This document shows positions 45,949-57,082 of a stretch of 64,000 nucleotides of DNA, one piece after another. The translations under genes and the position numbers were made by a program. The first letter of the stretch is position 1. Every line of letters starts with the position of its first letter. This DNA is from Camellia lanceoleosa (lineage: Eukaryota; Streptophyta; Magnoliopsida; Ericales; Theaceae), in NCBI GenBank assembly GCA_025200525.1, contig CM045760.1, positions 48,875,932 to 48,939,931 of the forward strand. Reading direction: 5' to 3'. The notes beneath the pieces are model-generated. The model searched no databases. It was given only the letters and a program-made list of their open reading frames with translations, and was not told where the DNA came from.

Positions 45949-46946
45949 TTCTGGTAGGCCGACCACCCCCTCTCACCAAACCTGGTCGGTGGCCCCCATC
46001 CATGGTCGGTGGCCCTCCTAAGTGGTCTCCCATGCCTCTTTGAGCTCCTTGAAAATTTTGGTGGTGATCGGAGTCCCTGGCTCTCGAGAAAGTACAAGAA
46101 AAGTGCACTTTCCGGCGCGAAATCCCTCCGCGGGAACTTCAACTCCAACTTTCGATGCGTGTTTCGTCGTCATTCGTCAAAAGCAAGGTGTATCCTTTTT
46201 GAGTACGTTACGACCCCTTCAGGAGGTAAACTAGAGGTTGCGATTGAGTTGTCCTCGTCAAAGCTCGCATTTCTTTGCTCGATGTTTTGTTTTAAACATG
46301 CTCGTAAAGTCGCACTTATCTTGCGTTGTTATGCATGCCACTCGCATTGTTGTGAACATCGCTTGCATTGTTGTGCATGTTTTACCGGTATTGTCATACC
46401 TCCATACTTAACTTGCGTTGTCACGCACGTTTCTCCTTGCATTGCAATGCACTTTCCCATCGGCACCATGTTTGTTTGCGTTCGATATAGTGTTGAACAT
46501 ATATTGCTAACTATGTTGTGCTTGTTCAATTTCTCCTTTTTGCAAGCACAATATTGTATGTATGGTTCATTTGAAGCTGGTGCGACCAGACGAGCCGCAC
46601 AGGTATTGTATCTTCTCCGTGTGAGATGTAGCGAGAATTGTAATTCTCTTACATCCTTACTGCATGAAATGTAGTTTCGCTTTGCATTCTTGCTTAAAAC
46701 TGTTGCATTTATTGTGAATATTTGCTTCATTACAGCTTGCTGCTTTGCATGGTCATGAGTTACATTCGGCTTTGTGCATATCGTTTTGCATTTTGCCCCC
46801 GCCCGCGGGCATGCCTGCGGGCACATCTCTTTGTTTATCTTGCCTGTTTGTCTAAGTCTTCGGCCTTGTCAAAAATAGGTCGTCTCTGGGCTTTGACATT
46901 CACTCCCGTCAATTACGACTTCCAAGTTCTGTCAAAGAGGGGCAAC
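45949..46946. other. 3' non-coding part of element B, with polypurine tract
   Basis: Upstream sequence of the PMD gene, then a T-rich stretch with recurring 'gcattgttgtgcatg/gcgttgttatgcatg' words (46320-46460). Ends in AAAGAGGGGCAAC (46934-46946), a purine-rich tract abutting the 3' LTR. A 221-codon frame at 46009-46674 has no recognisable domain and is not called. Confidence 0.5.
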
Positions 46947-49900
46947 TATAGACGTCCCATTTTTGACCGACCTTAAGACTCAGACGTCGCCGATTGAGCG
47001 CTCGGTGATGATGCATATTGTGCTCGTTCTGAGGTCACAGAGTCTCGGCTGAGAGCCTTGCCTCCGGACTTCAAGACTCTTTTGTGCTTTACCTCGGTTT
47101 GCGAACCAAGTCCTGTTTTCTCTATTTTCTCATCCCGAAGGGAGGGAGAGGTCTCGAAGACTATCTTTCAGTGGCCGTAGGCTGCGTTTCATGGTCGTAG
47201 GCCACTATTCCCGTTTGAAGACCAGTTTCCGGTTTTCGGAGCCGTCGATCGTGTGCCTTGGTTCGGGACTGCTTAACTTTCTCCGTTTGCTCCGGTTTTT
47301 GGCACACACCTTGTTCCCTCTCCCTAGAGGGACACTCTGGCCCGGGAGACCACCTTTGTGGTCGCACGCCACCTCCGGTGCTTAATAGTCAGTTTTAGGG
47401 GCCTCCGACCGCGCGTTTTGACCCCTGAACCCTCGTTTTGCATCGATGTGGGTTTATTTTTGGCAGGGACCCTATTTTCATTGTTTGGAAGGTGGTACGA
47501 GGGTGGGAGACCAGTAATTCTCTTGGAGACCACCTCTTCTTCCGCCGGCCAGTTTTCTTGTCAGGAGGCTGGTCTCCTTGGCTTTTGAGCCACATTTTCT
47601 GGTCTCCCATACCACCATTGAGTTGCATTCACCAAGGAGACCACCAATATGGGTAGGCCGACCACCTTTTCAGCTTGAACCTTTTGACCCCTGGTCAGCC
47701 GACCAGGGCAAGTGGTCGGCCGACCACTTGAACTGGTCAGCCAGCCTTCTGCTTTTTTGTCTCTTTGAGTGCTATCCAGCTGTGCCAGCTAGGAGGCATT
47801 TGCCCCATCCTCCAAGGATTGACCCTCTTGTTTTGGCTTCTTAAAGAAGCTTGGTTCCTTTTGCTTAGCTTCTAAGAGAAGTTTGACCTTTTGTTGAGCT
47901 TCTTGAGGAAGCTTGACCCCTTTGGTCTAGCTTCCTCAAGAAGCTTGACCCTTTTTGTTTAGCTTCCTTTAGAAGCTTGGCCTCTTTGCTCCAAGCTTCT
48001 TAGAGAAGATATGGACCTCCTCTTCTATAAGAGGAAGCCTCTTCCTCAAGAGCCAAGGTTGAGAAATTTTGGCTAAGGCATACACCTCTCTTTCTCTATA
48101 TCATTCTCTTTTGGTGTCCAAAACTCCTAGTTCTTGGCCCCATTGCACTACACCTCCAAGCATAACACCTCCATGGTCAACCTAAGCACCTAGGAGCTCA
48201 TTTTCAGAGGTTGAAGAGTTCCTATTTTGGTCCAGAAGCTGCTGGGCTTCTTCTCTACAAGGGTAAGTCTCTATTTCCCTCTTTGTAGCCTTATTTTGCT
48301 TCATAGTTTAGCTCTATTTTCCAGCATATTTGGGCTTTGTCATAAATTGAAAAAAGTCTTGTTTTGAGCTTCTAAACATGTTTGTTTAAGACTTTTTCTG
48401 TTGGGGGTCATCTACCCCCTTGAATGCTTCATTTTCTCTTATTTTAGGCCATGCATTAGGGCCTTTGTTGTGAGCTTTGTTGGCCCTTTTGACTACTGAA
48501 ATCTAGTGGATTTTCAGTGGTTATTATGTGTTTTTGAGCATCAAAATCATAGAGGGGTGACCCTCTCACCCCTTATTTTGTTTACTAACTTTCTTGGCCT
48601 TTCAAAGGAGCCCCTATTTGCATGTTTTCAAGCCATGTTTCAGGCCACTTTTTGTGAGTTTTGTGACCTGCATAGGCTCTGTCCAGAGCCCTTTTTTCTA
48701 TGTTAAATGTCTATTGTGCATGTGTAGAGTAATCCTCTTCAAGGCCTTTCAAAGGGGCCTTTACTTACATGCTTCTTAGGCTCATTTTAGGCCCTTTTCA
48801 GTGAGTTTTAGGGCCATCATAACCTCTCTCTAGAGGTGGTTTTTCCATTTTGTGTGTCCATCATACATGTGTAGAACAACCCTCTCATTGGCCTTTCAAA
48901 GGAACACTTCATTCTAATATGTGTTGACTGAGTTTCAGTGGGTTTTTTGGTCATATTTTGGCATGCCATACTTCTGTTTTTGGATGGTTTAGTGAGCTCT
49001 CATGTGCTTCATATAGTTGTAGTGCAAATCATGGTTCACTAGCTTGTATTGCATGATCTTTTGGCCCCTTAATTCTAGCACTTTTTGGCAATGCCTTATA
49101 CTGATTTTGTGCATATTTTGGACTGCCCTAGCTCTTTTTTTGGGTCTCATGGTCGAATGATGCTTGTTTTGCATGCTTGTAGTTCAATATCCATGCCTAG
49201 CTTTGAGATTTGAGGTCTATTGCATGCATATACTAAGGTGTTTTCATGCTTTGGGGTCATTATACATCATATTTTAGAGCTTATATGAATGTCATATTCC
49301 CATGATTTCCACTCTTTAAACGTGTTTGAGAGTTGTGCATAAATGCCTCGTTTTCGGACCATTGCATGAGCTTCGTTTCTTTGCATGTTGAGCCATCATT
49401 TTAGGCCATTTTTCCACTGTCTTGGACCTGCCTAGGGTCTGTTTAGGGCTGGTCTTGCCATTTGTGTATCACTTTGTGTACCTCTAGTGTAACCCGCTTC
49501 ACTAGTTTCGGTAATTGTGCCATCTAGCATGCATTGTGTGAAGTGTTTGCATGATTTGGGACCATTGTGCATCATGTTTCAGAGCTGGAGGATGTGTGTT
49601 TCCATGCCATATTTCATCCTTTGCCATGCTTAGTTAGAGTTGCATGTTGTGCCTTAGGATCGGTCCTTTGTATTTGTGCATGTTTGCATGTATTTCGGTT
49701 GTCTCATTTTCATGTATGGCCATTGATTTGAGTGGGGCTGAGGTCCACTCACTTTAGTTTAAGTCCATATTGCATTGTGTATGCCATATAGCTCATGTGC
49801 ATTGTGCATGCCATTTCAGTCCATAGCATTGCGTATGCTAGATTGCATGTGTGCATATCATCCCTCGCATGCTAGCATGATTAGGTTGCATTGCATTTAG

Positions 49901-51699
49901 GGTGGCATGTTAGTCGCATTGTGTATGCCATCTCATTGCATTGTGTTTGGAGTAAGGTTAGTCCAAACACGGGAAACGAGGGACGTTTCGTACTCAAAGT
50001 GACGAAACGTGTCTCAATTCCCGGTCGCCGACACTCCGGATTACCCATGATGGAGTTTAGGCCTTGTTATGTTTATATGTGCATTCATTTCACATTGAGT
50101 CATGCAATTCGACTCCTCGGCCATCATGCATCGAGATGCGTGATTAGTGGCACGCGGATCGAGGTCTACACTCCCTAGAGCTTGTGCAATGACGGGGAGA
50201 GTGGTCATGCATACATGTGTTGAAAATACTTTGCCATGCCCCTTTCTTACTCTCTGTTGCAGCAAATCGGAATCCAGCAGCAAAAACTAGTCAGCGGCCT
50301 TCGGAAGTTTTGTACAATGTTCTAGGACCAATTGCAAAACAGAGGCAAATCGGGGCATCGCAAGAAATTTCCCGACAAAGCGACCCGAGCACGCATGCAT
50401 CTTTCATCATTCGGAACAAGAGCTGAGGCAGTCCATTTTATAGCTTGCATGCTAGTTTATTCGCTTTCCTAGTTAATTTGTTAATTAATTAGGGTTTTGT
50501 AATATTTAATTAGCTAGAGTGGTTAATTATTTATTTGGACTGTATTATTTATTCGGACCCTCCGAAAAGGGCAATTTTGTAATAAGTGTGCGTGTGTGTA
50601 ATGCATGTCTTCCAACCCCACGTCTTTTTCCCTTTTATTTACCAGCTTATGATGGTTAGTTTTAGGGCATGTTTCAATCAGCATCTATATGTTCACATGT
50701 TTGCATTTATTCATCTGTATTGCATGCACCGGGCTCGGCACATCATACTAACTGCACTATATTTCAATTTCAAGTTGAATACATGTTATCTGTTGCATTT
50801 CATATGCCATGTTTAGAATAGCCGAGCCTATCTTAGTTGCATTCCTGTATGTGTTGTATTAGGCATTTCAGCATAGTTAGGATCATGCATTTGATTACTA
50901 ATTAGCTTTTGTTTTGGCTCGGAGTACTAGGTAAGCTTTTATGCTTTAGCATCCTTGTATGTGTGTGAGTGACTGCCATGATAGCATGCTTGCCATGAGG
51001 CTAAGTGCTTATGTGATATAACTACCTGAATGCCTGTGGGTGAAGGTTGGATTATTTAAATTGGAACAATTCATCGAAATGTGTGTTTTAAGCCCACTTG
51101 AGAGTGGCAAATTCATATTTTCTAAGCCCACCTAAGGGTGGCAAATCCACATTTTAGCCTACTTACGAGTAGCAAACCGCTTTCAAAAACAAACATGAGA
51201 TGTTTTGTTCCAATTCAGGTGATCCGGTCTATATTTGTATGCTGTGTGCATCACGTAGTAAATCTAGGCTAATAACCGGAATAAGAGCACATAATGTTTT
51301 CAAAACTCGATATTATGGTTAGTAGAGGCCAATCTTTGATCGGGCGAGTGGGGGTGCTCACGAAGTGACCTTCCCCAATCGTACCCAAGTTCCTGAGCCG
51401 AGGCAACTTTGGTGATGACGGACACGTGGCCTTAGGCAAAGAGTCAGGGTTTCCTAAATTCCCCAAAAATAAATATTTATGTGGTGACTCTGTATCTAGC
51501 AAAGCAGTCCATGTTTGGCACTTCTTTCAAAAAAATCTGTTTTCAAAAATGATTTGCCGGATTTGGACTCTTAATGATTCATCAGTCTTACATTGCACTC
51601 TACGAGATTAGATACAGGACCGTGGCATTGAGTCCTGAACTGTAGTGAGCCCAATGAACAAAACGGGATTCCCTCCCGGGACGTTCGGGGACGTCTACA
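46947..51699 (+). repeat. Element B 3' LTR (4753 bp)
   Basis: Aligns with 16808-21533 from end to end. It starts TATAGACGTCC rather than TGTA, so its first dinucleotide is TA. It keeps the intact 22-bp palindrome at 47709-47730 (core AGTGGTCGGCCGACCACT) that has collapsed in the 5' LTR, the AAGCTT cluster (47833-48005), the TATA box near 48024, the splice pair 48263/50262, and the end GACGTCTACA followed by the CTTTG duplication. Confidence 0.92.
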
Positions 51700-51704
51700 C
51701 TTTG

Positions 51705-51858
51705 TCTGCTTATATGGCTTCTCCTTCTCTTACCACGTGTTTAGATGTCATTGGTTCTTAATGCCACGTTGAGCTCCAGCAACGTTGGGCTTTAGTATTT
51801 GGATTATGTATTGGGCCCTAAGTGGTGGGCTATATTTTTTATGGGCTTACCCATGTCA
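51705..51858 (-). repeat. Element A 5' LTR, piece 2
   Basis: Continues the LTR broken at 16807. It aligns with 6446-6597 ('ccacgtgtttagatgtcatt', 'tattgggccctaagtggtgg') and ends CCCATGTCA at 51858. Confidence 0.9.
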
Positions 51859-52466
51859 ATTATTGTATTTTCTGACCTTGAGGGAAATGTTGTTGGCCTC
51901 TACAGCTATTAATAAATAATCTGAAATTTAATTGTGTTTATTAAATAATAAAATATGGATAGAATCAAATCACAAAAATATTAACATGATGAGGTCACTA
52001 AATGTATCTTTATTTGCTAGTATTTTCATTATTTTTACTAAAGATAAACCTCTATTCCATTAGAAAGTGTAATAGCAAAATTAAAAATCAAGATTTCTTA
52101 TTTCTTTCTATGCCCCCTTCTCTATCCCCTAACATTTTGGTGGTTCATAGAGTTATCCATATCAATAAAGATAGAGGTAGATGATTTGAATAGTGCTATT
52201 ACATGTATTAATTTTTTGAATTTCATACCTAAACTAGAGTACTCTTAAAAACAGTGCTAATTAAATGACATTTAATTAGAAAAATGGTAACCATTGTATC
52301 ATTATGATTTTTTTTTTTTTACAAACTAACATAATTTATAATTTTGTAAACTATTGGCGTGTATTGATTTTTTTAAAGAATTTGAAACATGATTGAACGA
52401 TATGATCAATTTTCTGTTTCTAATTTATATAACATGTGTACACTACCTTGTACCATAATTAGTTCA
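51859..52466. other. Harbinger sequence upstream of the Myb-like gene
   Basis: AT-rich; no coding frame of interest. It would contain the 5' leader or promoter of the Myb-like gene, but I see no clear TATA box. Confidence 0.4.
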
Positions 52467-53622
52467 ATGGCTGCAACACATTCGTTCCCTCGAACACCGT
52501 TCAAAAATAAAGGGGTTGGACACTTAGCCAGTGAAGGGTTTGTTGATTACATTGATCATTCACATAAAGTAACTTGGGATAGTGCATCAACCGAAATCTT
52601 CTTAGAGTGTGTGTGAGAGGAAATTTTAGCAGGACATAGGCTAGGTACAACTATCATGGTTACCAGGTATAAGAAAATTGCTGTGAAATTCACTCAGCGC
52701 ACGAGTGGACATCATGACATGAAACAGTTCAAGAACAAATACCTTGTTTTGAAAAAAGAATGGCAGGCTTGGATTAAGTTGATGGACAGCAGTAAGGGTG
52801 TAACCGGCATTGGGTTTGATAGGGCAACCGGGTTGTTCACCGCGTCAGAGGAGTGATGGGAAAATTTGAAATCGGTATGTAATATGTTATATTTACTTGT
52901 ATGTTAACAATTAATTTGGTTGTGTATTGTTCATTGCTTCTTCGTAATTAATTTGGTTGTTTGTTTTTTTTTGGTTTTTTGTTACTTTACTACTTTAATT
53001 TGGTTTTTTAAATTTTTATTATTTTCATTTGCAGACAAACAAGCTAGTATACAAATTCAAGACCAAGCCATTGGAGCATGAAGATTTGATACGGGAAGTT
53101 TTCACAGGTGCAACTGCCTAGGAAACATCATTGGAACCCCGACGAGCAAGTTACGGACATTGCAGACGGTGAATCCGATTCAGTTGACTCCCCTGGGTTG
53201 CAGCCATTTACTGAGCCATATCGACCGGTGGTGGACTCACCCCCACACTCCCCCACCGTCTAGCTGGATGAAGTAAAGCAGGGGTCAAAGCAGAAGAAGG
53301 GGGTAGTACAAGTGGAAAGTCGAAGAAGATCTCTAGCGACACATTAGTGCTTGCGAACAGTTTCAACCATCTCTCGGCAGCGGTTCATTCACAGAAGCGC
53401 CTCATAGTCATGCACGGAATTGGTGCATCTCAAAAGTATGGCATTGAGATATGTATGCAGAGGATTATGACTATACCCGACTTTATCAATATGCCCCTTT
53501 TTTTCTATTTTGCCTGCATTGCACTAGAGAATGCAAATTATTGTGAGATACTAATGTGCATGCCTGATGATGGTAATGTGGTCGGTTGGCATACGACATT
53601 GAAGGCATCCAAAGGACTGTGA
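52467..53622 (+). pseudogene. PIF/Harbinger ORF1: Myb/SANT-like DNA-binding protein
   Basis: The ATG at 52467 gives MAATHS. Exon 1 (to about 52875) has the Myb/SANT-like trihelix pattern: 'VTWDSASTEIFLECV', 'LGTTIMVTRYKKIAVKFTQRT', 'QFKNKYLVLKKEWQAWIKLM', 'TGIGFDRATGLFTASEE', then WENL. A GT...TTTGCAG intron (about 52876-53034) leads to 'KTKPLEHEDLIREVFTG', typical of the plant Harbinger-associated protein. A frameshift near 53120 and stops at 52616 (TGA), 52855 (TGA in place of TGG) and 53263 break it. The last part (53347-53622) matches the helical C-terminal region. In this superfamily the protein partners the transposase for nuclear import and DNA binding. Inactive here. Confidence 0.75.
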
Positions 53623-53767
53623 GTACTACGATTTGCTATGAAATTGTTCACTGAACAGCATTGCAAGCCAACCAAAGATCAAAATTGTAGGTATCCCTAC
53701 TTGCGGTCAAGAGGCAAATATGTACCATTCAGTAATTGCCGTTAACAACACTTTTTTGGAATGTGGT

Positions 53768-56251
53768 TGTGACAACCCTCACCTCTGATTAGTGTTAAAC
53801 TGTGATTAGGTATGATAAGTGATTGATTAAGCTGAAATTCTGAATTGTTTACACGAGTATGTTGCTTAATTACATTCCTATCTGTTTGTCATTAAATGAT
53901 TTGTTCATGTTTTGATTTCGAATTGCGAATTGAAAGCCTTATTGGTGACCGATTCAGAAACTGATTAGTGTTATATGCTAATTAGGATTTATGTGATTTT
54001 TTGTAGCTTTAATTAAAATTCAATTTGGAATGGTTAATTAGATTAAATAATGCTAGATTAATTGAACCTTGGTAATTACCTTTTTGCCATTGAGTGGCTT
54101 AACTCATTGACCAACCTTTATTACACCTCATACATATTTGATGCATCATTTAGTTCATCTTCTAGACCAAAAACCGTGAGAGAGAGTGAGTTGGGAGAAT
54201 TTGTGTTTAACAAGAAAATTGGCTTGGAAACTTAAAAGAATTGAAGGGAATTTGCATATTTGGGCTTTCGTACTTGAAATTCAAGACTTAAGGTAGAGAA
54301 TTCATCCTCTCAATTATGAATTTAAGTTGCATTTTGTGTGGTTCATGAAAATATTGGAGATTAGAGTCAAGTTTTAGCTCAAAGTGTTGAATTATGAGGC
54401 ATCGTGTACATGCATGTCCATATCATAGTGTTTTGAAGTCATTTTCATGAAGTTCCCACATGCATGTTCCTATTTTAGTTTTGGTCCATGAATTGATCAT
54501 GTTCTTGAGCTCAATCTTGCATTTTATCTTGTTTTAGAGCATTGGAATTCATAGGAGCTCATGCATGTTATGTTCTTACATAGTTCTTGAAAGTTTCTCT
54601 GAAATTGTGTTCAATTAGCTTACCTTTGGGCTTGATTTTACAAATTGATCTTCTAAACATGTTGTAGTATGAGTTTTCAAGTGTTTTCCAGAAAATTGGC
54701 CTAAAAGGATGAGTTTTGATGTGTTCAATTCTTGGTTTGAGCTTTGGGAGCAAATTTGGAAATTCCAGATTTTGGCTTCCACGCTCGAGCGAAGGATTCC
54801 ACGCTCGAGCGACCATTCTTTTGTTCAGAGCTCCACTAGAGCGACGAAATGCTGGCTCGAGCGTAGATTGCAAGCTTTCAGGTTTTTGTGCACGCAGACG
54901 CACGCTCGAGTGATGAGACCTATGCTTGAGCGAGGAGCTATGTCTCACGCTCGAGTGAGCATCGAGCGGGCATCGAGCGGGGATTTTCAACATCCAGTAC
55001 TTTTGCATTTTTACAGACCGCTCGAGCAAGAGAGTTTACGCTCGAGCGACCCCTCTGTTTTGGTAAGCTTGCTCGAGCAAGGAAAGCCATGCTCGAACGA
55101 GACCCTTGTTTTTTGAAAAATTTGAAAAGCGTTTTAAAGTACATCTTTGCATCCTCTTTCCATCCTAGGCATTCCTAGGCCATGTTTAAGGCATCTTAAG
55201 GAGGATATTGATGTTGAACCACACCAAGTCAAGTTTAGGGGGCTAAGCTATTAATCCCAAGTGTCTAACTTAGTGTGTGTTCATTCTGTAACTGTATAGG
55301 GTCGGCACCCGAGGACGCTGACTAGCCTGTCTTAGGCCCAGTGCTCTGTGAGTAACAATGTTGTTAAGATACGTTCAATTATAACTATTTCTGAACGATT
55401 GATTATACTGCTTTCTGAAATGGCATCGTTTACTGAATGAATGTTCGTCCTATTTGTAAACTGTATTCGTGGCATCCTTAGCAACTTACTATTACAGTCT
55501 TTATTCGCCATCTTTATTACGAGATCTCTGTCCGTTCCAATGTTGGGACCACTATCACATTTCTTGTTTGATGGCCATCAATCGATCATTGATCTGTTAA
55601 GACCCTCTTGTCTTTTTTGCTATTGGATGTACCACATATGACTATTATAGTTTCTAAATAACTATTATGGCATAAAAGATATGCCACTGATTGAATAACT
55701 GATTTACTGATACAATTGACTATTTTAATTACTGAAAGGATATTTATTCTTACCCCCTTTACGCATATGTTATTCACTGGGCTTTAGCTCACTGTTTATA
55801 TTTATATGTAGGTGTCCAGGCACCGGACCGAAGCTAGGAGCGTCAAGTTAAGCTCCTGTTTTGTCAAGCCAACCTTTGTGCCTCACTTCGAGGTCCCAAG
55901 TCTGTTCAAGCTAAGGCTATTTCGGGGTGTCTCAGTTTCACCCTTCTGTCTCTGTTTTGTAATAAGTGTTTTAGACTTGACTGTACAGTTACGGTGAAGG
56001 GATTTGGTCCCTAACCTGGATGTTTGTATATGACGTATGTATATATGTTTTGGTTATGAATGTGACTTGTTCATAAAAGTCTTTTTGCATTCAGATTTTC
56101 ACAGCTCATTGGACATCTTTTTATTACTGTTTGGCTTCCGCCAGCCCCTTACTCTGTATTACTGTCATTACTGTTAAACCGGCCTTTGGTAATCACGGAT
56201 TACTGGCCGGTTACGATACTAAACCCATAGGGGCGGGTTTAGGTCGTAACA
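53768..56251 (+). repeat. Solo LTR E (about 2484 bp) inserted in the Harbinger
   Basis: Starts TGTGACAACCC and ends GGTCGTAACA; the termini are near-complementary (TGT-G/T-AC-A/G-ACC). The flanking pentamers GTGGT and ACGGT match at three positions and differ by two transitions, so the duplication may be decayed. There is no coding region. It holds a CTCGAGCG-rich block (54781-55100) and the phrase 'ggtgtccaggcaccggac' near 55812, seen in many plant Ty3 LTRs. Orientation is inferred from the TGTGAC start. Confidence 0.65.
54781..55100. repeat. Cluster of CTCGAGCG motifs in solo LTR E
   Basis: GCTCGAG followed by C/T-GA recurs about ten times at irregular 15-40-base spacing, against otherwise AT-rich surroundings. 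CTCGAG is itself palindromic. Frames open on both strands here are due to the repeat. Confidence 0.75.
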
Positions 56252-57082
56252 ACGGTGTACAATGAAACAGTTATGATGTCTTCTATTATGGCAGAATTGT
56301 ATAGGTGCACTGGATGAAACTCATTGAGAAGCCGTGTTTCCTGCCCGTGATGCGGGCACATATTATGGCCGCAAAGGTTATCCAAACCAAAATATACTAG
56401 CAGTATGCGACTTCGACATGTGCTTCATTTTTATCTCTTGCGGCTGGAATAGAAGCATGCATGACAGTCGCATCTTTAAGGAAATAATTGAAAACGAGCA
56501 GGCACCGTTTCCGCACCCTTTAGAAGGTAACACATTTCAATTTTAGTGCTAGTTGGGGTTTATGTCACGTGTATATAATTGTTTTTTTTTTAAAATATAG
56601 GTAAATATTTCCTTGTGGTTGCGGGATAACTAAACAAGAAGGGATACCTGGCGTCATTCAAAAGGCCTCAGTATCACCAAGCACAATTTCGGGAACATGG
56701 ACGACCCGATAACCCAAGAGAATTTTTTAACGAAGCTCATGCGTCACTAAGGAGTGTGATGGAAAAGAATTTTGGAATATGGAAATCTCGGTAGAAGTTC
56801 CTACACAACATGCCGAACTATGATTGTACGACAGTGCAGGTGCCATTGGTTGTTACGTCAATAGAGTTACACAATTTCATTTGTAAACACGAGCTAGATG
56901 CCAATGGCGACGACGAACATTATGGTGTTTCATCAGTGCCGGATGACATGCTCGACGCTGATGCCAATGGAGAAAATCTCTACAATGAGCTCATGGTTGG
57001 GGACACAGATGTGGATATGAGAAGAGTTCACGTTCGCATCTGCGACCATTTGTTTTATATATGGCGTTTGGGACTATTGTGA
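56252..57082 (+). pseudogene. PIF/Harbinger DDE transposase, C-terminal two thirds
   Basis: First catalytic Asp in 'GALDETH' (GAT at 56313-56315), then 'GRKGYPNQNILAVCDFDM' and 'MHDSRIFKE'. An intron with GTAACA...ATATAG (about 56528-56601) splits the gene before 'KYFLVVAG', where the family has LVDAG: the second catalytic Asp is replaced by Val. The catalytic Glu is kept in 'VMEKNFGIWKSR'; 'IELHNFICKHE' matches the conserved LHNFI stretch, and the tail is acidic. Stops lie at 56325 (TGA), after 'VVAG' and after 'WKSR'. The N-terminal third was split off by, or lost around, solo LTR E. Inactive on three counts. Confidence 0.8.

Larger units (their letters stand above)
16808..51699 (+). mobile_element. 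Element B: giant Ty3/Gypsy Tat-type retrotransposon with an antisense two-gene cassette
   Basis: Begins TGTAAACACC and ends GACGTCTACA, flanked by a perfect 5-bp duplication CTTTG (16803-16807, 51700-51704). LTRs are 16808-21533 (4726 bp) and 46947-51699 (4753 bp). Order: LTR, primer site, leader, gag, protease, RT, two RNase H domains, integrase (to 29973), then two antisense genes (31908-30631 and 45538-32822), polypurine tract, LTR. Two solo LTRs (C and D) are nested in it. Without them and their duplicated targets the element is about 25.9 kb, in the size class of Ogre elements. Coding regions are broken, mostly by TAG stops. The LTRs match closely in the middle (two differences in one 100-base stretch read by eye) but more poorly in the first 250 bases. 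Confidence 0.92.
6036..51858 (-). mobile_element. Element A: Ty3/Gypsy (Tat-type) LTR retrotransposon, with B nested in one LTR
   Basis: The LTRs are 6036-6597 (3' LTR in element sense) and 16402-16807 plus 51705-51858 (5' LTR, split by element B). Both start TGATAATACA on the plus strand and end CA. The element reads right to left: primer site (16399-16382), gag, protease, RT, Ty3-type RNase H, archaeal-type RNase H, integrase (to 10823), non-coding repeats, an antisense ORF (7455-9729), polypurine tract, 3' LTR. Without B the element is about 10.9 kb. The two RNase H domains place it in the Tat clade. The LTRs differ at roughly one site in ten in the first 180 bases by eye, so it is old. 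The 5-bp flanks (AGTTT and ATTAT) do not match. Confidence 0.9.

Noticed and set aside
46009..46674. 221-codon plus-strand frame before the B 3' LTR
   Set aside because: His/Cys-rich low-complexity translation of 'gcattgttgtgcatg' words; no recognisable family and opposite to the PMD gene promoter.
54568..55144. Frames on both strands in solo LTR E
   Set aside because: Open only because of the CTCGAGCG repeats; no domain and no conservation evidence.
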